A DNA stretch of 64,000 bases, taken from positions 1,244,001-1,308,000 of the forward strand of contig NC_013124.1 in NCBI RefSeq assembly GCF_000023265.1, read 5' to 3'. This document shows, one piece after another, positions 8,377-18,007 of the stretch. The position numbers and the translations under genes are program-made. Origin of the DNA: Acidimicrobium ferrooxidans DSM 10331. GTDB taxonomy: Bacteria; Actinomycetota; Acidimicrobiia; Acidimicrobiales; Acidimicrobiaceae. The number at the start of each line of letters is the position of its first letter. The stretch's first letter is position 1. The notes under the pieces were generated by a model. The model saw only the letters and a list, made by a program, of their open reading frames with translations. It searched no databases and was not told the DNA's origin.

Positions 8377-10979
8377 TGACGACCGACGGCGAGAGCGACG
8401 CGCGCTACCCCGCGCACTGGGAGAGCGACATCGTCGCAGCCGACGGTCGCACGGTCCACGTGCGACCCATCCGTCCCGATGACGCAACAGCCATCAGGCG
8501 CCTGCATGGGCGCTGTTCACCCGAGACCATCTACTACCGCTTCTTCACGCCGTTGCCGGAGCTCTCGGACGCCATGCTCCAGCACTTCGTGGTCGTCGAC
8601 TACGTCGACCGCATGGCCTTCGTCGCCGAATCCGGCGACGAACTCATCGCGGTCGCTCGCTACGACCGCCTCGCGGGCTCCTCGGATGCCGAGGTCGCCT
8701 TCCTCGTCGACGACGCCCACCAGGGCCGCGGTCTCGGCGCGGCGCTCCTCGAACTGCTCGCCGCCTACGCGCGACAGCACGGGATCGGGCGCTTCGTCGC
8801 CGAGACCCTTCCGGACAACGTCCGCATGCTCAAGGTGTTCCAGGACGCCGGCTATCGAGTCGCACGCACCTGGGCCGACGGCACCGTGCATGTCGTCTTC
8901 CCGATCGATCCCACGCCGAGCTCGGCGGCCGTGATGGCCGAACGGGAGCGCCGGGCGGCTGCCCGCAGTGTGGCCGCGCTCGTCAACCCGACCCGCGTCG
9001 CCTTGGTCGGCGCGAGCCGAACGCCGGGCAGCGTCGGTGACGTGCTCCTCGCCAACCTCCTCTCCGCGCGCTTCGAGGGAAGCCTCTGGGTGGTCAACCC
9101 GAACGCCGCAGCGGTCCGCGGCATCCCGACCGTCCCATCCCTGCGCGCCATCGGCCAACCCATCGACCTCGCCATCGTCGCCGTGCGCGCCGAGGAGCTC
9201 CCCCTCGTGCTCGAGGACGCCCACGCCGCCGAGGTGCGTGCGCTCGTCGTGGTCACCGCTGGCTTTTCCGACATCGGCCCCGAAGGGGCCGAGGAGGAAC
9301 GTCGGCTGGTGGCGAGCGCTCGACGTCTCGGGATGCGCGTCGTCGGTCCCAACTCCATGGGGGTCGCCTCGCCCGCGATCGGGCTCGCCGGCACGCTCGC
9401 ACCCTTTGCACTCGAGGCCGGTGGCACCTCGGTGCACGCGCAGTCAGGTCCCCTCTCGCTCGCCATCGTCGCCAAGTTGGCGCAGGCCTCGATCGGCATC
9501 GCGAGCTTCGTGTCGTCGGGCAACAAGGCCGATATCTCCGGCAACGACCTGCTCGCGTGGTGGGAGACCGACGAGCGGACCCGTTGCATCGTCCTCTACA
9601 TCGAGGACTTCGGGAACCCTCGTACCTTCGCGCGCGTGGCCAGGCGGGTGAGCGCGACGAAGCCGATCCTCGTCGTCAAACCCGAGCGCGAGGGTCGCAG
9701 CCGTGTCGAGCCCGACCGACCAGGTGTGCTCGACACCGAGGTCGCGATCGATGCCCTCCTCGAGCGCACCGGCGTGCTTCGCACTCAGACGCTCGAGGAG
9801 CTGACCGAACTCGTTCGTCTGCTCGAGTCTCAGCCGCTGCCCGCCGGCGACCGAGTCGCCATCCTCGCCAATACCCAGGGGCCCGCCCCCTTGGTGGCCG
9901 ACGCCGTCTTGCGGGCCGGCCTCGATCTCGCTCCCCTCGAGCCCGCCACCGTCGAGCGCCTCGGCACCCTCGGCCGCGCCGCGGCTCGCAACCCCCTCGA
10001 GCTCGGGCCCGGCGTCGTGCCGGCCGACTGGGAACGTGCTCTCGAACTGCTCCTCCTCGACGCCACGGTCGACGCCGTCATCATCAGCTTCATCCCCACC
10101 GTGGTCGGCGCGCCCGGCGATCCTCGACTCCTCGCCAACCCACTCCCGGGAGGCACGCTCCGCGGCGCACCGGCCCAGAGCCTCGCGCGCGCGGCCGAGA
10201 TTGCCGACGCCGTGACGAAGGTCGCCACCCAGCGCGGACGCGATCGACCGAAGCCCGTCGTCGCGAACTTCCTCGCGCTCCCGGGTGTACCAGAACGCCT
10301 CGGCGCCGGTCCCCGCACCATCCCCTCGTTCGACTTTCCCGAGTCAGCGGCCAGGGCCCTCGGCCACGCGGCCCGCTACGCCCGATGGCGGGCGAGGGCC
10401 AACGGAACGCCGCTCGAGCTGGTGCCCCTGGCTGGCGACTGGGCGCGCGATCCCCTCGACGAATCCGCCGACGAGGACCGCGAGCTCGACGCCGAGGCCG
10501 TCGCGGGCCTCCTCGACTGGCTGGGGATCCCTCGACGCGCCCCATCGGGCGGCCGCCGCGAGGAACTCGAGGGTCGAGCGGTGCACCTGCGCCTCGAGCT
10601 GATCCACCTGGAGCGCTACGGCCCATTCCTGCGAGCGGGCCTCGCTGGTGACGCCTTCCGACGCATCGGGGCCTCGGTGGCCGTCGCACTGCCCCACACC
10701 GACCGTGACGTGATCGACTTCCTCGAGGCGATCCCGGGCGCGGACCTCGTCGTCGGGTCGGGGCCGTATCCGAGCGACGACCTCGTCGCGATCGTCCACC
10801 GCCTCGTGACGCTTGCTGAACGCCGCTATGACGTGGCGGCCCTCACGCTCGAGCCCGTCGTCGGCACGGCAAGGGGCTGGTGGGCTCGCAGTGGTCGCTG
10901 TGTCGTCCGACCACTGCGCCTCGAACCCGCGATGATCACGCGAAGCCTTCGCGCGCCCGGATCCCCCTCACCCGCCTGA
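8376..10979 (+). CDS. GNAT acetyltransferase fused to a degenerate ADP-forming acyl-CoA synthetase (Pat-like)
   Basis: The 867-residue protein has an N-terminal GNAT domain (about 20-175; acetyl-CoA loop HQGRGLGAALL), a CoA-binding Rossmann domain (VALVGASRTPGSVGDVLL near 207) and a ligase domain (QSGPLSLAIVAKL, SSGNKADISGNDLL). This is the reversed order of Salmonella Pat and that seen in actinobacterial protein lysine acetyltransferases. The phospho-His motif SHTGAL of active synthetases reads as PDRPGVL near 445, so the histidine is gone. The C-terminal region keeps only the second half of an ATP-grasp fold. It probably acetylates proteins, with the synthetase part serving as a sensor. Confidence 0.82.
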   Translation: MTTDGESDARYPAHWESDIVAADGRTVHVRPIRPDDATAIRRLHGRCSPETIYYRFFTPLPELSDAMLQHFVVVDYVDRMAFVAESGDELIAVARYDRLAGSSDAEVAFLVDDAHQGRGLGAALLELLAAYARQHGIGRFVAETLPDNVRMLKVFQDAGYRVARTWADGTVHVVFPIDPTPSSAAVMAERERRAAARSVAALVNPTRVALVGASRTPGSVGDVLLANLLSARFEGSLWVVNPNAAAVRGIPTVPSLRAIGQPIDLAIVAVRAEELPLVLEDAHAAEVRALVVVTAGFSDIGPEGAEEERRLVASARRLGMRVVGPNSMGVASPAIGLAGTLAPFALEAGGTSVHAQSGPLSLAIVAKLAQASIGIASFVSSGNKADISGNDLLAWWETDERTRCIVLYIEDFGNPRTFARVARRVSATKPILVVKPEREGRSRVEPDRPGVLDTEVAIDALLERTGVLRTQTLEELTELVRLLESQPLPAGDRVAILANTQGPAPLVADAVLRAGLDLAPLEPATVERLGTLGRAAARNPLELGPGVVPADWERALELLLLDATVDAVIISFIPTVVGAPGDPRLLANPLPGGTLRGAPAQSLARAAEIADAVTKVATQRGRDRPKPVVANFLALPGVPERLGAGPRTIPSFDFPESAARALGHAARYARWRARANGTPLELVPLAGDWARDPLDESADEDRELDAEAVAGLLDWLGIPRRAPSGGRREELEGRAVHLRLELIHLERYGPFLRAGLAGDAFRRIGASVAVALPHTDRDVIDFLEAIPGADLVVGSGPYPSDDLVAIVHRLVTLAERRYDVAALTLEPVVGTARGWWARSGRCVVRPLRLEPAMITRSLRAPGSPSPA

Positions 10980-11058
10980 GCCTCGTCGCACCGGCGCGAG
11001 CTCGGGTGGCGAGCCGTCGAGTGGTGACAAACCCTCACTTTGCGGCGAGCCTGCGCCC

Positions 11059-11541
11059 TCACAGGAGGGCGTCGATGGCCCCCACGAGCATCGGGTCCTG
11101 TGGCTCGACAGTGGGGCGAAACCGCTCGATCCGCTCTCCGTCGCGCGAGACGAGGAACTTCTCGAAGTTCCACTGCACGTCACCCGCCACGCCATCACCA
11201 TCGGGGACCTCGCAGAGGCTCGCGTAGAGGCGATGGCGCCCCTCGCCGTTGACCTCGATCTTCGCAAACATCGGGAAGTCGACCCCGTAGGTGGTCCGGC
11301 AGAACGTCTCGATCTCCTCTGCGGTCCCGGGCTCTTGGCCGAGGAACTGATTGCACGGAAAGCCGAGCACGACGAAACCATCGTCTCGCCGTGCATGGTA
11401 GAGCTCGACGAGCCCCTCGTACTGCGGCGTGAGACCGCAGCGCGACGCGACGTTCACGACGAGCAGCACCTTGCCCCGATAGGCGGAGAGTTCCTCCTTC
11501 GTGCCGTCCAGCCGCTCCATCACCAAATCGTACGGGAACAT
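11059..11541 (-). CDS. Glutathione-peroxidase-family thiol peroxidase
   Basis: The 160-residue enzyme reduces hydroperoxides. The peroxidatic Cys is in NVASRCGLTPQY (about residue 35), the family motif GFPCNQFLGQEPGT supplies Gln and a second Cys, and WNFEKFLV gives the conserved Trp/Asn. Bacterial members usually use thioredoxin or another low-molecular thiol as reductant; a mycothiol ligase gene occurs in this window, but the donor is not shown by sequence. The ATG follows GAGGAGGGG. It is convergent with the acetyltransferase gene, with no clear hairpin between them. Confidence 0.9.
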   Translation of the reverse strand: MFPYDLVMERLDGTKEELSAYRGKVLLVVNVASRCGLTPQYEGLVELYHARRDDGFVVLGFPCNQFLGQEPGTAEEIETFCRTTYGVDFPMFAKIEVNGEGRHRLYASLCEVPDGDGVAGDVQWNFEKFLVSRDGERIERFRPTVEPQDPMLVGAIDALL

Positions 11542-11625
11542 CGAACCCCTCCTCGCGTCTACCGCGTTAGGTCAAGGCCTCCGTGGGCGAAGTTCTTCCC
11601 ATTCCCCAGATCTCGCCCGGCGTGC

Positions 11626-13089
11626 TCAGGACAGGTTGAGGGCCGCGTACTTGACGTTCAGGTACTCGTGGATCCCTTCGAACCCACCCTCACGGCCGAA
11701 CCCCGAGCGCTTGACTCCGCCGAACGGGGCTGCCGCGTTGGAGACGAGGCCCTGGTTGACGCCCACCATCCCGGTCTCGAGGGCCTCGATGGTGCGGACT
11801 GCCCGGGAGAGCGACTCGGTGAAGATGTAGCCGACGAGGCCGTAGGTGGTGTCGTTGGCAAGGCGGATGGCCTCGTCGTCGTCGTCGAAGCGATAGACCG
11901 GTGCGACTGGACCGAAGATCTCCTCTCGGAACACGCGAGCCGTCGGAGGCACGTCTCGAAGCACCGTGGGCGAGAAGAAGTACCCTCGGTCCCCGCGCCG
12001 CTCGCCTCCGGTGACCAGTGAGGCACCCGCAGCAACGGCATCTTCGACGAGCCCCGAGACCTTCGCCAACGCGTCAGCGTCGATCAGGGGGCCGACGGAC
12101 GCATCGGGCTCCGTACCGCGCGCGACCTTGAGCGACGCCAGAGCCGTCGCGAGGCGCTCGGAGAAGGTGTCCGCCAGGGACTCATGGACGAGGATCCGGT
12201 TCGCCGACGTGCACGCCTCCCCGCCGTTGCGCATCTTCGCGAAGACCGCGCCCGCAACTGCCTTGTCGAGATCGGCGTCTTCGAACACGATCAGCGGTGC
12301 GTTCCCACCCAGCTCCATGGACAAGCGCAAGAGCCCTGACGACGCCTTGCGCATCAGCAGGCTCCCGACCTCCGTCGAGCCCGTGAACGACAGCTTGCGC
12401 AGACCAGGGTGTCCGATGATCGCGTCCGAGATCGGGCCGGGGTGCGAAGTCGTGACGACGTTCAGAACCCCAGGCGGCAGACCGACGCGCTCGAAGATCG
12501 ACGCAAGGGCGAGCGTACACAGCGGGGTCTGCTCCGCCGGCTTCACGATGACCGTGCACCCAGCCGCGAGCGCCGGGGCGATCTTGCGTGTTCCCATGGC
12601 GAGCGGAAAGTTCCACGGGGTGATCAGGTAGCTCGGTCCGACCGGCTGGCGTGTGGTGAGCACCCGTGTCGTGGCGTCGGGGGAGACGTAGAAGTCGCCG
12701 TGCACGCGCACCGCCTCTTCGGAGAACCACCGCAGGAACTCTGCCGCGTAGGCGACTTCACCCCGAGACTCTGCGACCGGCTTCCCCATCTCGAGGGTCA
12801 TCAGCAGCGCGAGGTCATCCTGGGCAGCCATGACCGCCTCGAAGGCTCGCCGCAGGATCTCGGCCCGCTCCCGGGGAGCGCTGTGGGCCCACGCCTCTTG
12901 GTGCGCGACAGCAGCGTCGACAGCCTGGCGAGCGTCGTCGACCGTAGCGTCGGCGACGGAGGCGATGACCTCACCGGTCGCGGGATCCTCGACGTCGAAG
13001 CGACCCCCGTCAGCGGCCTCGCGCCACGCGCCGTCGACGTAGAGTCCCGTCGGCACCGTCCGAACGACCGCTCGCTCTCGCTCCTCCAC
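11626..13089 (-). CDS. gabD: NAD(P)-dependent aldehyde dehydrogenase, succinate-semialdehyde type
   Basis: The 487-residue protein is a full-length aldehyde dehydrogenase: coenzyme-binding TPWNFPLAMGTRKIAPALAA, FTGSTEVG, general-base Glu in MELGGNAP and nucleophile Cys in GGEACTSANR. The overall pattern, including the GVNQGLVSNAAAPFGG ending, matches the succinate-semialdehyde dehydrogenase branch that yields succinate, although related semialdehydes cannot be excluded. The GTG start follows AGGAGGAGG. No GABA transaminase is adjacent. A TAGGCT box precedes it and is paired with one serving the divergent DUF885 gene. Confidence 0.85.
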   Translation of the reverse strand: MEERERAVVRTVPTGLYVDGAWREAADGGRFDVEDPATGEVIASVADATVDDARQAVDAAVAHQEAWAHSAPRERAEILRRAFEAVMAAQDDLALLMTLEMGKPVAESRGEVAYAAEFLRWFSEEAVRVHGDFYVSPDATTRVLTTRQPVGPSYLITPWNFPLAMGTRKIAPALAAGCTVIVKPAEQTPLCTLALASIFERVGLPPGVLNVVTTSHPGPISDAIIGHPGLRKLSFTGSTEVGSLLMRKASSGLLRLSMELGGNAPLIVFEDADLDKAVAGAVFAKMRNGGEACTSANRILVHESLADTFSERLATALASLKVARGTEPDASVGPLIDADALAKVSGLVEDAVAAGASLVTGGERRGDRGYFFSPTVLRDVPPTARVFREEIFGPVAPVYRFDDDDEAIRLANDTTYGLVGYIFTESLSRAVRTIEALETGMVGVNQGLVSNAAAPFGGVKRSGFGREGGFEGIHEYLNVKYAALNLS

Positions 13090-13132
13090 GTCAGCCTCCT
13101 CCTGTCGGATCGCAGCACCCTGCAGCGACCGT

Positions 13133-13138
13133 AGCCTA
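13133..13138 (-). promoter_or_regulatory. TAGGCT -10-like box of the aldehyde dehydrogenase gene
   Basis: Minus-strand TAGGCT about 44 bases before the GTG start; the intervening leader holds the AGGAGGAGG ribosome-binding site. It has the same sequence as the boxes of bpa, rrf2, the DUF885 gene, ileS and the PI-synthase gene. Confidence 0.4.
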
Positions 13139-13201
13139 CCAAGCTCCTCGCAACGGTATCCATCGCGGACCGCGCCGCGTCAGCTCGATTCCGCACTGCC
13201 C

Positions 13202-13207
13202 TAGGCT
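13202..13207 (+). promoter_or_regulatory. TAGGCT -10-like box placed for a leaderless DUF885 transcript
   Basis: TAGGCT is followed by exactly six bases and then the ATG, with no ribosome-binding site. The spacing is identical to that at ileS. Confidence 0.5.
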
Positions 13208-13213
13208 CAGGCC

Positions 13214-14827
13214 ATGCACGCATCGGAGCAGTACCTGCGCGAGCTCGTCGAGCTCGACCCCATTCTCGCGACCGAGCTCGGCCTCGACACCGATCGTCTC
13301 CCCGACTTCTCGCCCGACGGCAACGACGAGCGAGCGCTGCTCGCTCGTCGCGCACTTGCCTGGCTCGCCGACGAATCCGATCCGGACCCCATCGCCGCCG
13401 ACCTCATGCGCGAGCGACTCTCGAGTCAGCTCGCACTCTACGACGCCGGCGAGCACGAGCGGGCGGTGAACGTCATCGCCTCACCTCAGCACGCCATCAA
13501 GGAGGCGTTCGACCTGATGCGCATCGAGGGTCCCGACGACGCCGAACGGGTTGTCCGCCGCCTTCGAGCCGTCCCGAGCGCCCTCGCCGGCTACCGCGCG
13601 ACCTTGGAGCGAGGTCGAGCCAACGGCCGTCTGGCGCAGCGACGACAGGTGCTCGCCGCTGCCCTGCTCGCCGAACAGACCGCGGATGCCTACTTCGCTG
13701 GCGTCGAGCGTCGTGTCCTCCAGGCAACGCAGCAAACCGAAGCCGACCAACGGCTGGCGGGCGCGATCGAGGCCGCGCGCTCTGCCTACGGCGAGCTCGC
13801 GAGCTACCTCAAGGATGCCTACGCCCCGAGCGCCATCGACCAAGACGGCGTCGGCAGGGAGCGGTGGGCCCTGTGGTGCCGCCACGCGAACGGTCGAGAT
13901 GTCGATCCGGAGGAGGCGGTCGCGTGGGCGGCCGACGAACTCGCCGCGCTCGGCGCCGAGATCGAGACCGAGGCCAGGCGGCTCGGCCTCGAACCCGGGC
14001 CTGGTCTGCTGACGGCGCTCGATCAGGACCCCTCACGGCAGATCGTCGGTGTCGACGCCTTCCTCGCGTGGAACCAGGCTCGCATCGACGAGGCCATCGA
14101 GATCGTCGACTCCCGAGCCGTCACGATCCCCGCCGCGATCCGTCGATGCGAGGCGCTCGAGGCTCCTCCCGGCGGTGCTGCGGCCATGTACTACACGCCA
14201 CCCTCGGAAGACCTCGCGCGCCCGGGACGCACCTGGTATCCGACCCATGGCAAGACCCGCTTCTCACTGTGGAACGAGCTGACCACCGTCTACCACGAGT
14301 CCGTCCCCGGCCACCACCTCCAACTCGGCATCGCGACCTGGCGTGGCGCAGCGCTCGATCCCTTCCAACGAACGCTGGGCTCGATCTCGGGTCACGTCGA
14401 GGGCTGGGCGCTCTATGCCGAGCGACTGGCCGACGAACTCGGGCTCTTCCCCGACCCGGCGTTTCGGATCGGCTATCTCCTCTCGCAGCGCTTCCGTACG
14501 CTGCGCATCCTCATCGACATCGGGCTGCACACCGGCATCGGTGCGCAGCGACGCTCGGCCGAGCCCCTCACCCCAGAGCGCGCCATCGACGACCTCGTCC
14601 AGATCGCAGGTCTGGAGCGTCCGTTCGCTGCAAGCGAAGTCGATCGCTACCTCGGCTGGCCGGCACAGGCGACCAGCTACAAGCTTGGCGAACGAGCCTG
14701 GCGAGACGCGCGCGAGCGCGCTCGCGCGCGTGGGGTCAGCGATCGCCGCTTCCACGAGTCGCTCCTCGGCCTCGGGTTCATCAGCCTCGACCAGCTCGCG
14801 ACCGTCGCGGCCACGCTGGCACCGTAG
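13214..14827 (+). CDS. DUF885 family protein (putative zinc-dependent hydrolase)
   Basis: The 537-residue protein belongs to the DUF885 family of predicted metallohydrolases. The core signature YHESVPGHHLQLGIA (HExxPGHH) at about residues 360-375 supplies putative metal ligands and the catalytic Glu, and EGWALYAERLADELG near 400 is the second conserved block. The N-terminal 250 residues are helical. No signal peptide is seen, so it is likely cytoplasmic. The substrate is unknown; some relatives are reported as peptidases. The last residues end just before a small membrane-protein gene on the other strand. Confidence 0.85.
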   Translation: MHASEQYLRELVELDPILATELGLDTDRLPDFSPDGNDERALLARRALAWLADESDPDPIAADLMRERLSSQLALYDAGEHERAVNVIASPQHAIKEAFDLMRIEGPDDAERVVRRLRAVPSALAGYRATLERGRANGRLAQRRQVLAAALLAEQTADAYFAGVERRVLQATQQTEADQRLAGAIEAARSAYGELASYLKDAYAPSAIDQDGVGRERWALWCRHANGRDVDPEEAVAWAADELAALGAEIETEARRLGLEPGPGLLTALDQDPSRQIVGVDAFLAWNQARIDEAIEIVDSRAVTIPAAIRRCEALEAPPGGAAAMYYTPPSEDLARPGRTWYPTHGKTRFSLWNELTTVYHESVPGHHLQLGIATWRGAALDPFQRTLGSISGHVEGWALYAERLADELGLFPDPAFRIGYLLSQRFRTLRILIDIGLHTGIGAQRRSAEPLTPERAIDDLVQIAGLERPFAASEVDRYLGWPAQATSYKLGERAWRDARERARARGVSDRRFHESLLGLGFISLDQLATVAATLAP

Positions 14828-14865
14828 GGGTAGCGCCGTCGTCGTGCGCCACCCCAACGACGGCC

Positions 14866-15048
14866 TTAGCCCTGCTTGGGTGGACGGGTCGCGCTGCGCA
14901 CCAACGCCCGAAGGGCGAGCACCACCACGGCGACGATCGCCACGACGACCGCAAGGCTGATGATGGCGTGCACAATGGTCAGCAAGAAGCCCAAGACCAG
15001 CACGCCCACGACGACGACCGCGACACCTATGAGGACACGTCCAAGCAT
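14866..15048 (-). CDS. Small two-helix membrane protein, unknown function
   Basis: The 60-residue protein consists almost entirely of two hydrophobic helices (about residues 4-24 and 28-50) and a basic tail ending RSATRPPKQG. The ATG at 15048 follows GGAGGTGG at good spacing, which supports a real gene in spite of its size. It lies between the DUF885 gene (convergent) and the end of an ABC permease gene transcribed in the same direction, with 85 bases between. No family was recognised. Confidence 0.6.
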   Translation of the reverse strand: MLGRVLIGVAVVVVGVLVLGFLLTIVHAIISLAVVVAIVAVVVLALRALVRSATRPPKQG

Positions 15049-15133
15049 CGGACCACCTCCACGGTCAACCCTAGACCACGATGCTGAGCGAAGTCCGAAT
15101 CCGCGCTCGAGAACCGCCGCACATCTCGAGTAC

Positions 15134-15934
15134 CTAGCTGACGATGTCCTTCGACAGAAAGCTCGACACAGCAGCCGTACCCCACACGACCAACCACGCC
15201 GCCTGCTCCGCAAGGTCCTTGAGGATGGGCGTCAGGTAGGCCGGCGAGCGGAACAAGTTGATGAACGAGCCCCAGTACGTCGAGAGCAAGATGGGTCGCA
15301 CGACGGCGAGCTGCGGGACGGCGCCGATGACCTCCGCAGCGATCACGATGGCCAACGTGATCGCGGTCGCCGTGAGCGACGACGAGGTCGCCGTCGAGAT
15401 GGCGACGCCGACGGCCACCACTCCGACCAGCGACGCTCCCACGACGAGCGCGCTGAGGAGCACGTCGCCGACGCCGGACGCGACGCCGACGGCGGTCCCG
15501 GACAGCGTCACGAGCCGCCCGTGCGGAAACAAGACGAAGCCCACGACGAGCCCGACGACCGCGACGGTGAGCGCCGCGACGATGGCGAACACCAGTGCGG
15601 CAACCCCCTTGGCGACGACGACCCGCGAGCGAGACCCCCCGGACAGGAGCAGGTAGCGGAGCGATCCGTTGGCGGCATCACCCGCCACCGCATCTCCCGC
15701 GACGATGGCGACAGCCAGCGGGAGCACCAGGGTCCCCATGGTGGCGAGCGCGGCAGCCGGCAAGAAGACGGCGTTCTGGGTGATGACCGAGAAGAACGGC
15801 GGACCGCCGCCGTTGCGAGGACCACCCGCGACCTTGACCACGATACCGAGCACGATCGGCAAGACCGAGAGCAACACGAGGATGACCAGGTTGCGAGGAC
15901 GGCGAAACACCCGGCCGAGCTCGTCAACGAACAT
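15134..15934 (-). CDS. ABC transporter permease
   Basis: The 266-residue integral membrane protein has about six hydrophobic segments, starting FRRPRNLVILVLLSVLPIVLG, and resembles ABC-2-type permeases. Its start lies inside the end of the ATPase gene (11-base overlap) after GGGGAGG, so the two are co-translated. With the LolA-like exported protein upstream it forms a three-gene export operon. The cargo (lipid, peptide or drug) is unknown. Confidence 0.8.
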   Translation of the reverse strand: MFVDELGRVFRRPRNLVILVLLSVLPIVLGIVVKVAGGPRNGGGPPFFSVITQNAVFLPAAALATMGTLVLPLAVAIVAGDAVAGDAANGSLRYLLLSGGSRSRVVVAKGVAALVFAIVAALTVAVVGLVVGFVLFPHGRLVTLSGTAVGVASGVGDVLLSALVVGASLVGVVAVGVAISTATSSSLTATAITLAIVIAAEVIGAVPQLAVVRPILLSTYWGSFINLFRSPAYLTPILKDLAEQAAWLVVWGTAAVSSFLSKDIVS

Positions 15935-16832
15935 CGAAGCCCTCCCCCACCTCTGCGAGGAAGAGATCCTCGAGACTCGGCAGCACCGGGGTAACCTCCT
16001 CGAGTTCGATACCGCGCTCCACCGCCGAGGCGATGAGTGCTGGCATCGCCGAGCGCGGCGCGACGACCTGGACCGCGACCCCATCCGCAGACGCCGTCGC
16101 CCCAGGGAGGGCGAGCAAGCGCTCGAGCGGCCGACCGCGCAGGCGCCAGGTCGGCTCGTCGATCTCTCGCAGCTCACTGACCGGCCCCTGGCGAACGACG
16201 CGGCCCTGCGACATGAAGGCCACGTGACTACAGAGCAGTTCCGCCTCGGCGAGCAGATGGGTCGAGAGGAACACGGTGCGACCCTCGTCGCGAAGGGCAG
16301 CGAGCAGCCGGCGCACCTCGCGCATGCCCGCGGGGTCAAGGCCGTTGGTCGGTTCGTCGAGGACCAAGAGCTCCGCATCGGTCATGATGGCTTGGGCGAT
16401 GCCGAGACGTTGTCGCATGCCGAGCGAGAACCGAGCAACGCGTCGATCCGCCACGGCCCCGAGCCCCACCCGTTCGAGCGCGGCTTCGATCAGCCGCTGG
16501 CGCGCGCCCGACGCGACGCCTCTCGCGGCCAAGAGCCGGGCGAGATTGTCGCGAGCGCTCAGGTACGGGACGTAGCCCGGACCTTCGACCAGCGCGCCGA
16601 CCCGTGCGCGCACGGAGGCGAGTCGCGGAACCGTCGCACCGAGCACCTGCGCGCGACCGGCATCGAGGAAGATGAGTCCGAGCAGCGCGCGGATCGTCGT
16701 GGTCTTCCCCGATCCGTTCGGACCGAGGAAGCCGAAGATGCTCCCTGCTGGGACCTCGAGGTCGACCCGGTCAAGGACACGGGTGCGGCCGAAAGACTTC
16801 TCGAGCCCCTCGGCACTGATGACGATGCTCAC
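15924..16832 (-). CDS. ABC transporter ATP-binding protein
   Basis: The 302-residue ATPase has Walker A GPNGSGKTTT, signature FSLGMRQR (a variant of LSGGQ), Walker B LLVLDEPTNGLDP and the switch His in STHLL. The C-terminal 75 residues form the accessory region seen in ABC-2 exporters of the DrrA/CcmA/NatA type. The GTG start overlaps the stop of the LolA-like gene by 4 bases (GTGA). It energises the permease encoded directly downstream. Confidence 0.93.
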   Translation of the reverse strand: MSIVISAEGLEKSFGRTRVLDRVDLEVPAGSIFGFLGPNGSGKTTTIRALLGLIFLDAGRAQVLGATVPRLASVRARVGALVEGPGYVPYLSARDNLARLLAARGVASGARQRLIEAALERVGLGAVADRRVARFSLGMRQRLGIAQAIMTDAELLVLDEPTNGLDPAGMREVRRLLAALRDEGRTVFLSTHLLAEAELLCSHVAFMSQGRVVRQGPVSELREIDEPTWRLRGRPLERLLALPGATASADGVAVQVVAPRSAMPALIASAVERGIELEEVTPVLPSLEDLFLAEVGEGFDVR

Positions 16833-18007
16833 CCACCGATCACGACGGTGGCGTCGCTCTCGAGGATCGCAGGGGTGACGGCGCCGACGAGGACTTGTCC
16901 GCTCGGCAACTGGAGGGCGTTGACGAGCGCGGTCTGGAGCAGCATGGCGTGCGCTCCATCAGCGAGCGTGACTGGCTGCTCCAGGGTGCGAAGCGTCGAG
17001 CCGAACGACGAGGACCCCGCAGACGTCGAGGTAGGCGCGCCGAGCGCTCCCTTCGGCAACACCGCGACGCGATCCCAGCCCGACCCAAGCGTCGTCGCAC
17101 CGGCCACGTTCACTGCACAGGTTCCGGGCGCATACCCCGTCCAGCCGGACGCGGTCGGCGTCACCGACGAACTCTGCAGAGGAACCATGCAGCCCGTCGG
17201 CGAGAGCGCCACGGACTCCTGACGCACCGTGGCACCGGCTGGCGGCGTGAACGTGAACGTGGACGCAGGCAGCGAGCCGAAGGAGATCTGGGTGAACTGC
17301 CACGAGAGATCCGTGGTGCCATCGGCACCCTGAATCGCCATACCGAGCACTTGGTCATTGGCTGCGTCAACCCAGAAGCTCACCCGCCCGATGGTCGAGC
17401 CGGCCTGCGTCGGCTGGATCACGAGGGTATAGACAGGCTGACCAGCGACGTAAGTGTTGTGGCCGAGGCGCACGGTCGAATCGGTGCCAAGTGCCGCAAC
17501 GATCGTGTCCGCCGCCGTGGTGGGGTCGAACGTCGACTGTGCGGCCGAGGACATCGACGATGGCGCCGAGCCAGAGGCCACGAGATGCATCGCCTGCTCA
17601 CCTGATGAGTTCCACAACCACACCCCGGTGCGGCTCGCGTAGAGGTCCCGCTCGCTCTGGGCGTTGAGCACCTCGACCCGCAGACCTTCGCCCACACCGC
17701 GCCACAGCCGCACGCTGGCCGTTCCTTCAGGGATTGCCACGGCGTTCGTCGACGACGAGCCCTGGACGCCCGAGAGCAAGGACGCCGCCGGACCCAACAG
17801 GTTGGACGTGATCTGGAGGGTGCCCGAGAACGACTGGGGTCGAGCCCCGAGCACCGCCGCGACCAACTCCTGCGGTGACACCGGCGTCAACGACTCGGTC
17901 TGCGCACTCGCCAGCGAGGGCGTCAGTGCGGCCGCGGCCACCGCGACCAGCGCGGCTCCGACGGGAATGCCAACGCGTACCCCACGACGTCGCACACCAT
18001 GCGCCAT
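16829..18007 (-). CDS. Exported LolA/RseB-like protein
   Basis: The 392-residue protein has a twin-Arg-like, basic N-terminus and a hydrophobic segment ending LTPSLASAQT (signal peptide). The body resembles the LolA-like/DUF2092 fold: SFSGTLQITSNLL, LRVEVLNAQSERDLYASRTGVWLWNS, and a repeated beta pattern. In actinobacteria such proteins are probable lipid or lipoprotein-handling factors or RseB-like sensors. The alternative start 22 codons upstream is less likely, because ATG 18007 directly follows GAGGAGGAG. It is the first gene of the operon with the ABC ATPase and permease, suggesting that it hands a hydrophobic cargo to or from the transporter. Confidence 0.7.
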   Translation of the reverse strand: MAHGVRRRGVRVGIPVGAALVAVAAAALTPSLASAQTESLTPVSPQELVAAVLGARPQSFSGTLQITSNLLGPAASLLSGVQGSSSTNAVAIPEGTASVRLWRGVGEGLRVEVLNAQSERDLYASRTGVWLWNSSGEQAMHLVASGSAPSSMSSAAQSTFDPTTAADTIVAALGTDSTVRLGHNTYVAGQPVYTLVIQPTQAGSTIGRVSFWVDAANDQVLGMAIQGADGTTDLSWQFTQISFGSLPASTFTFTPPAGATVRQESVALSPTGCMVPLQSSSVTPTASGWTGYAPGTCAVNVAGATTLGSGWDRVAVLPKGALGAPTSTSAGSSSFGSTLRTLEQPVTLADGAHAMLLQTALVNALQLPSGQVLVGAVTPAILESDATVVIGG

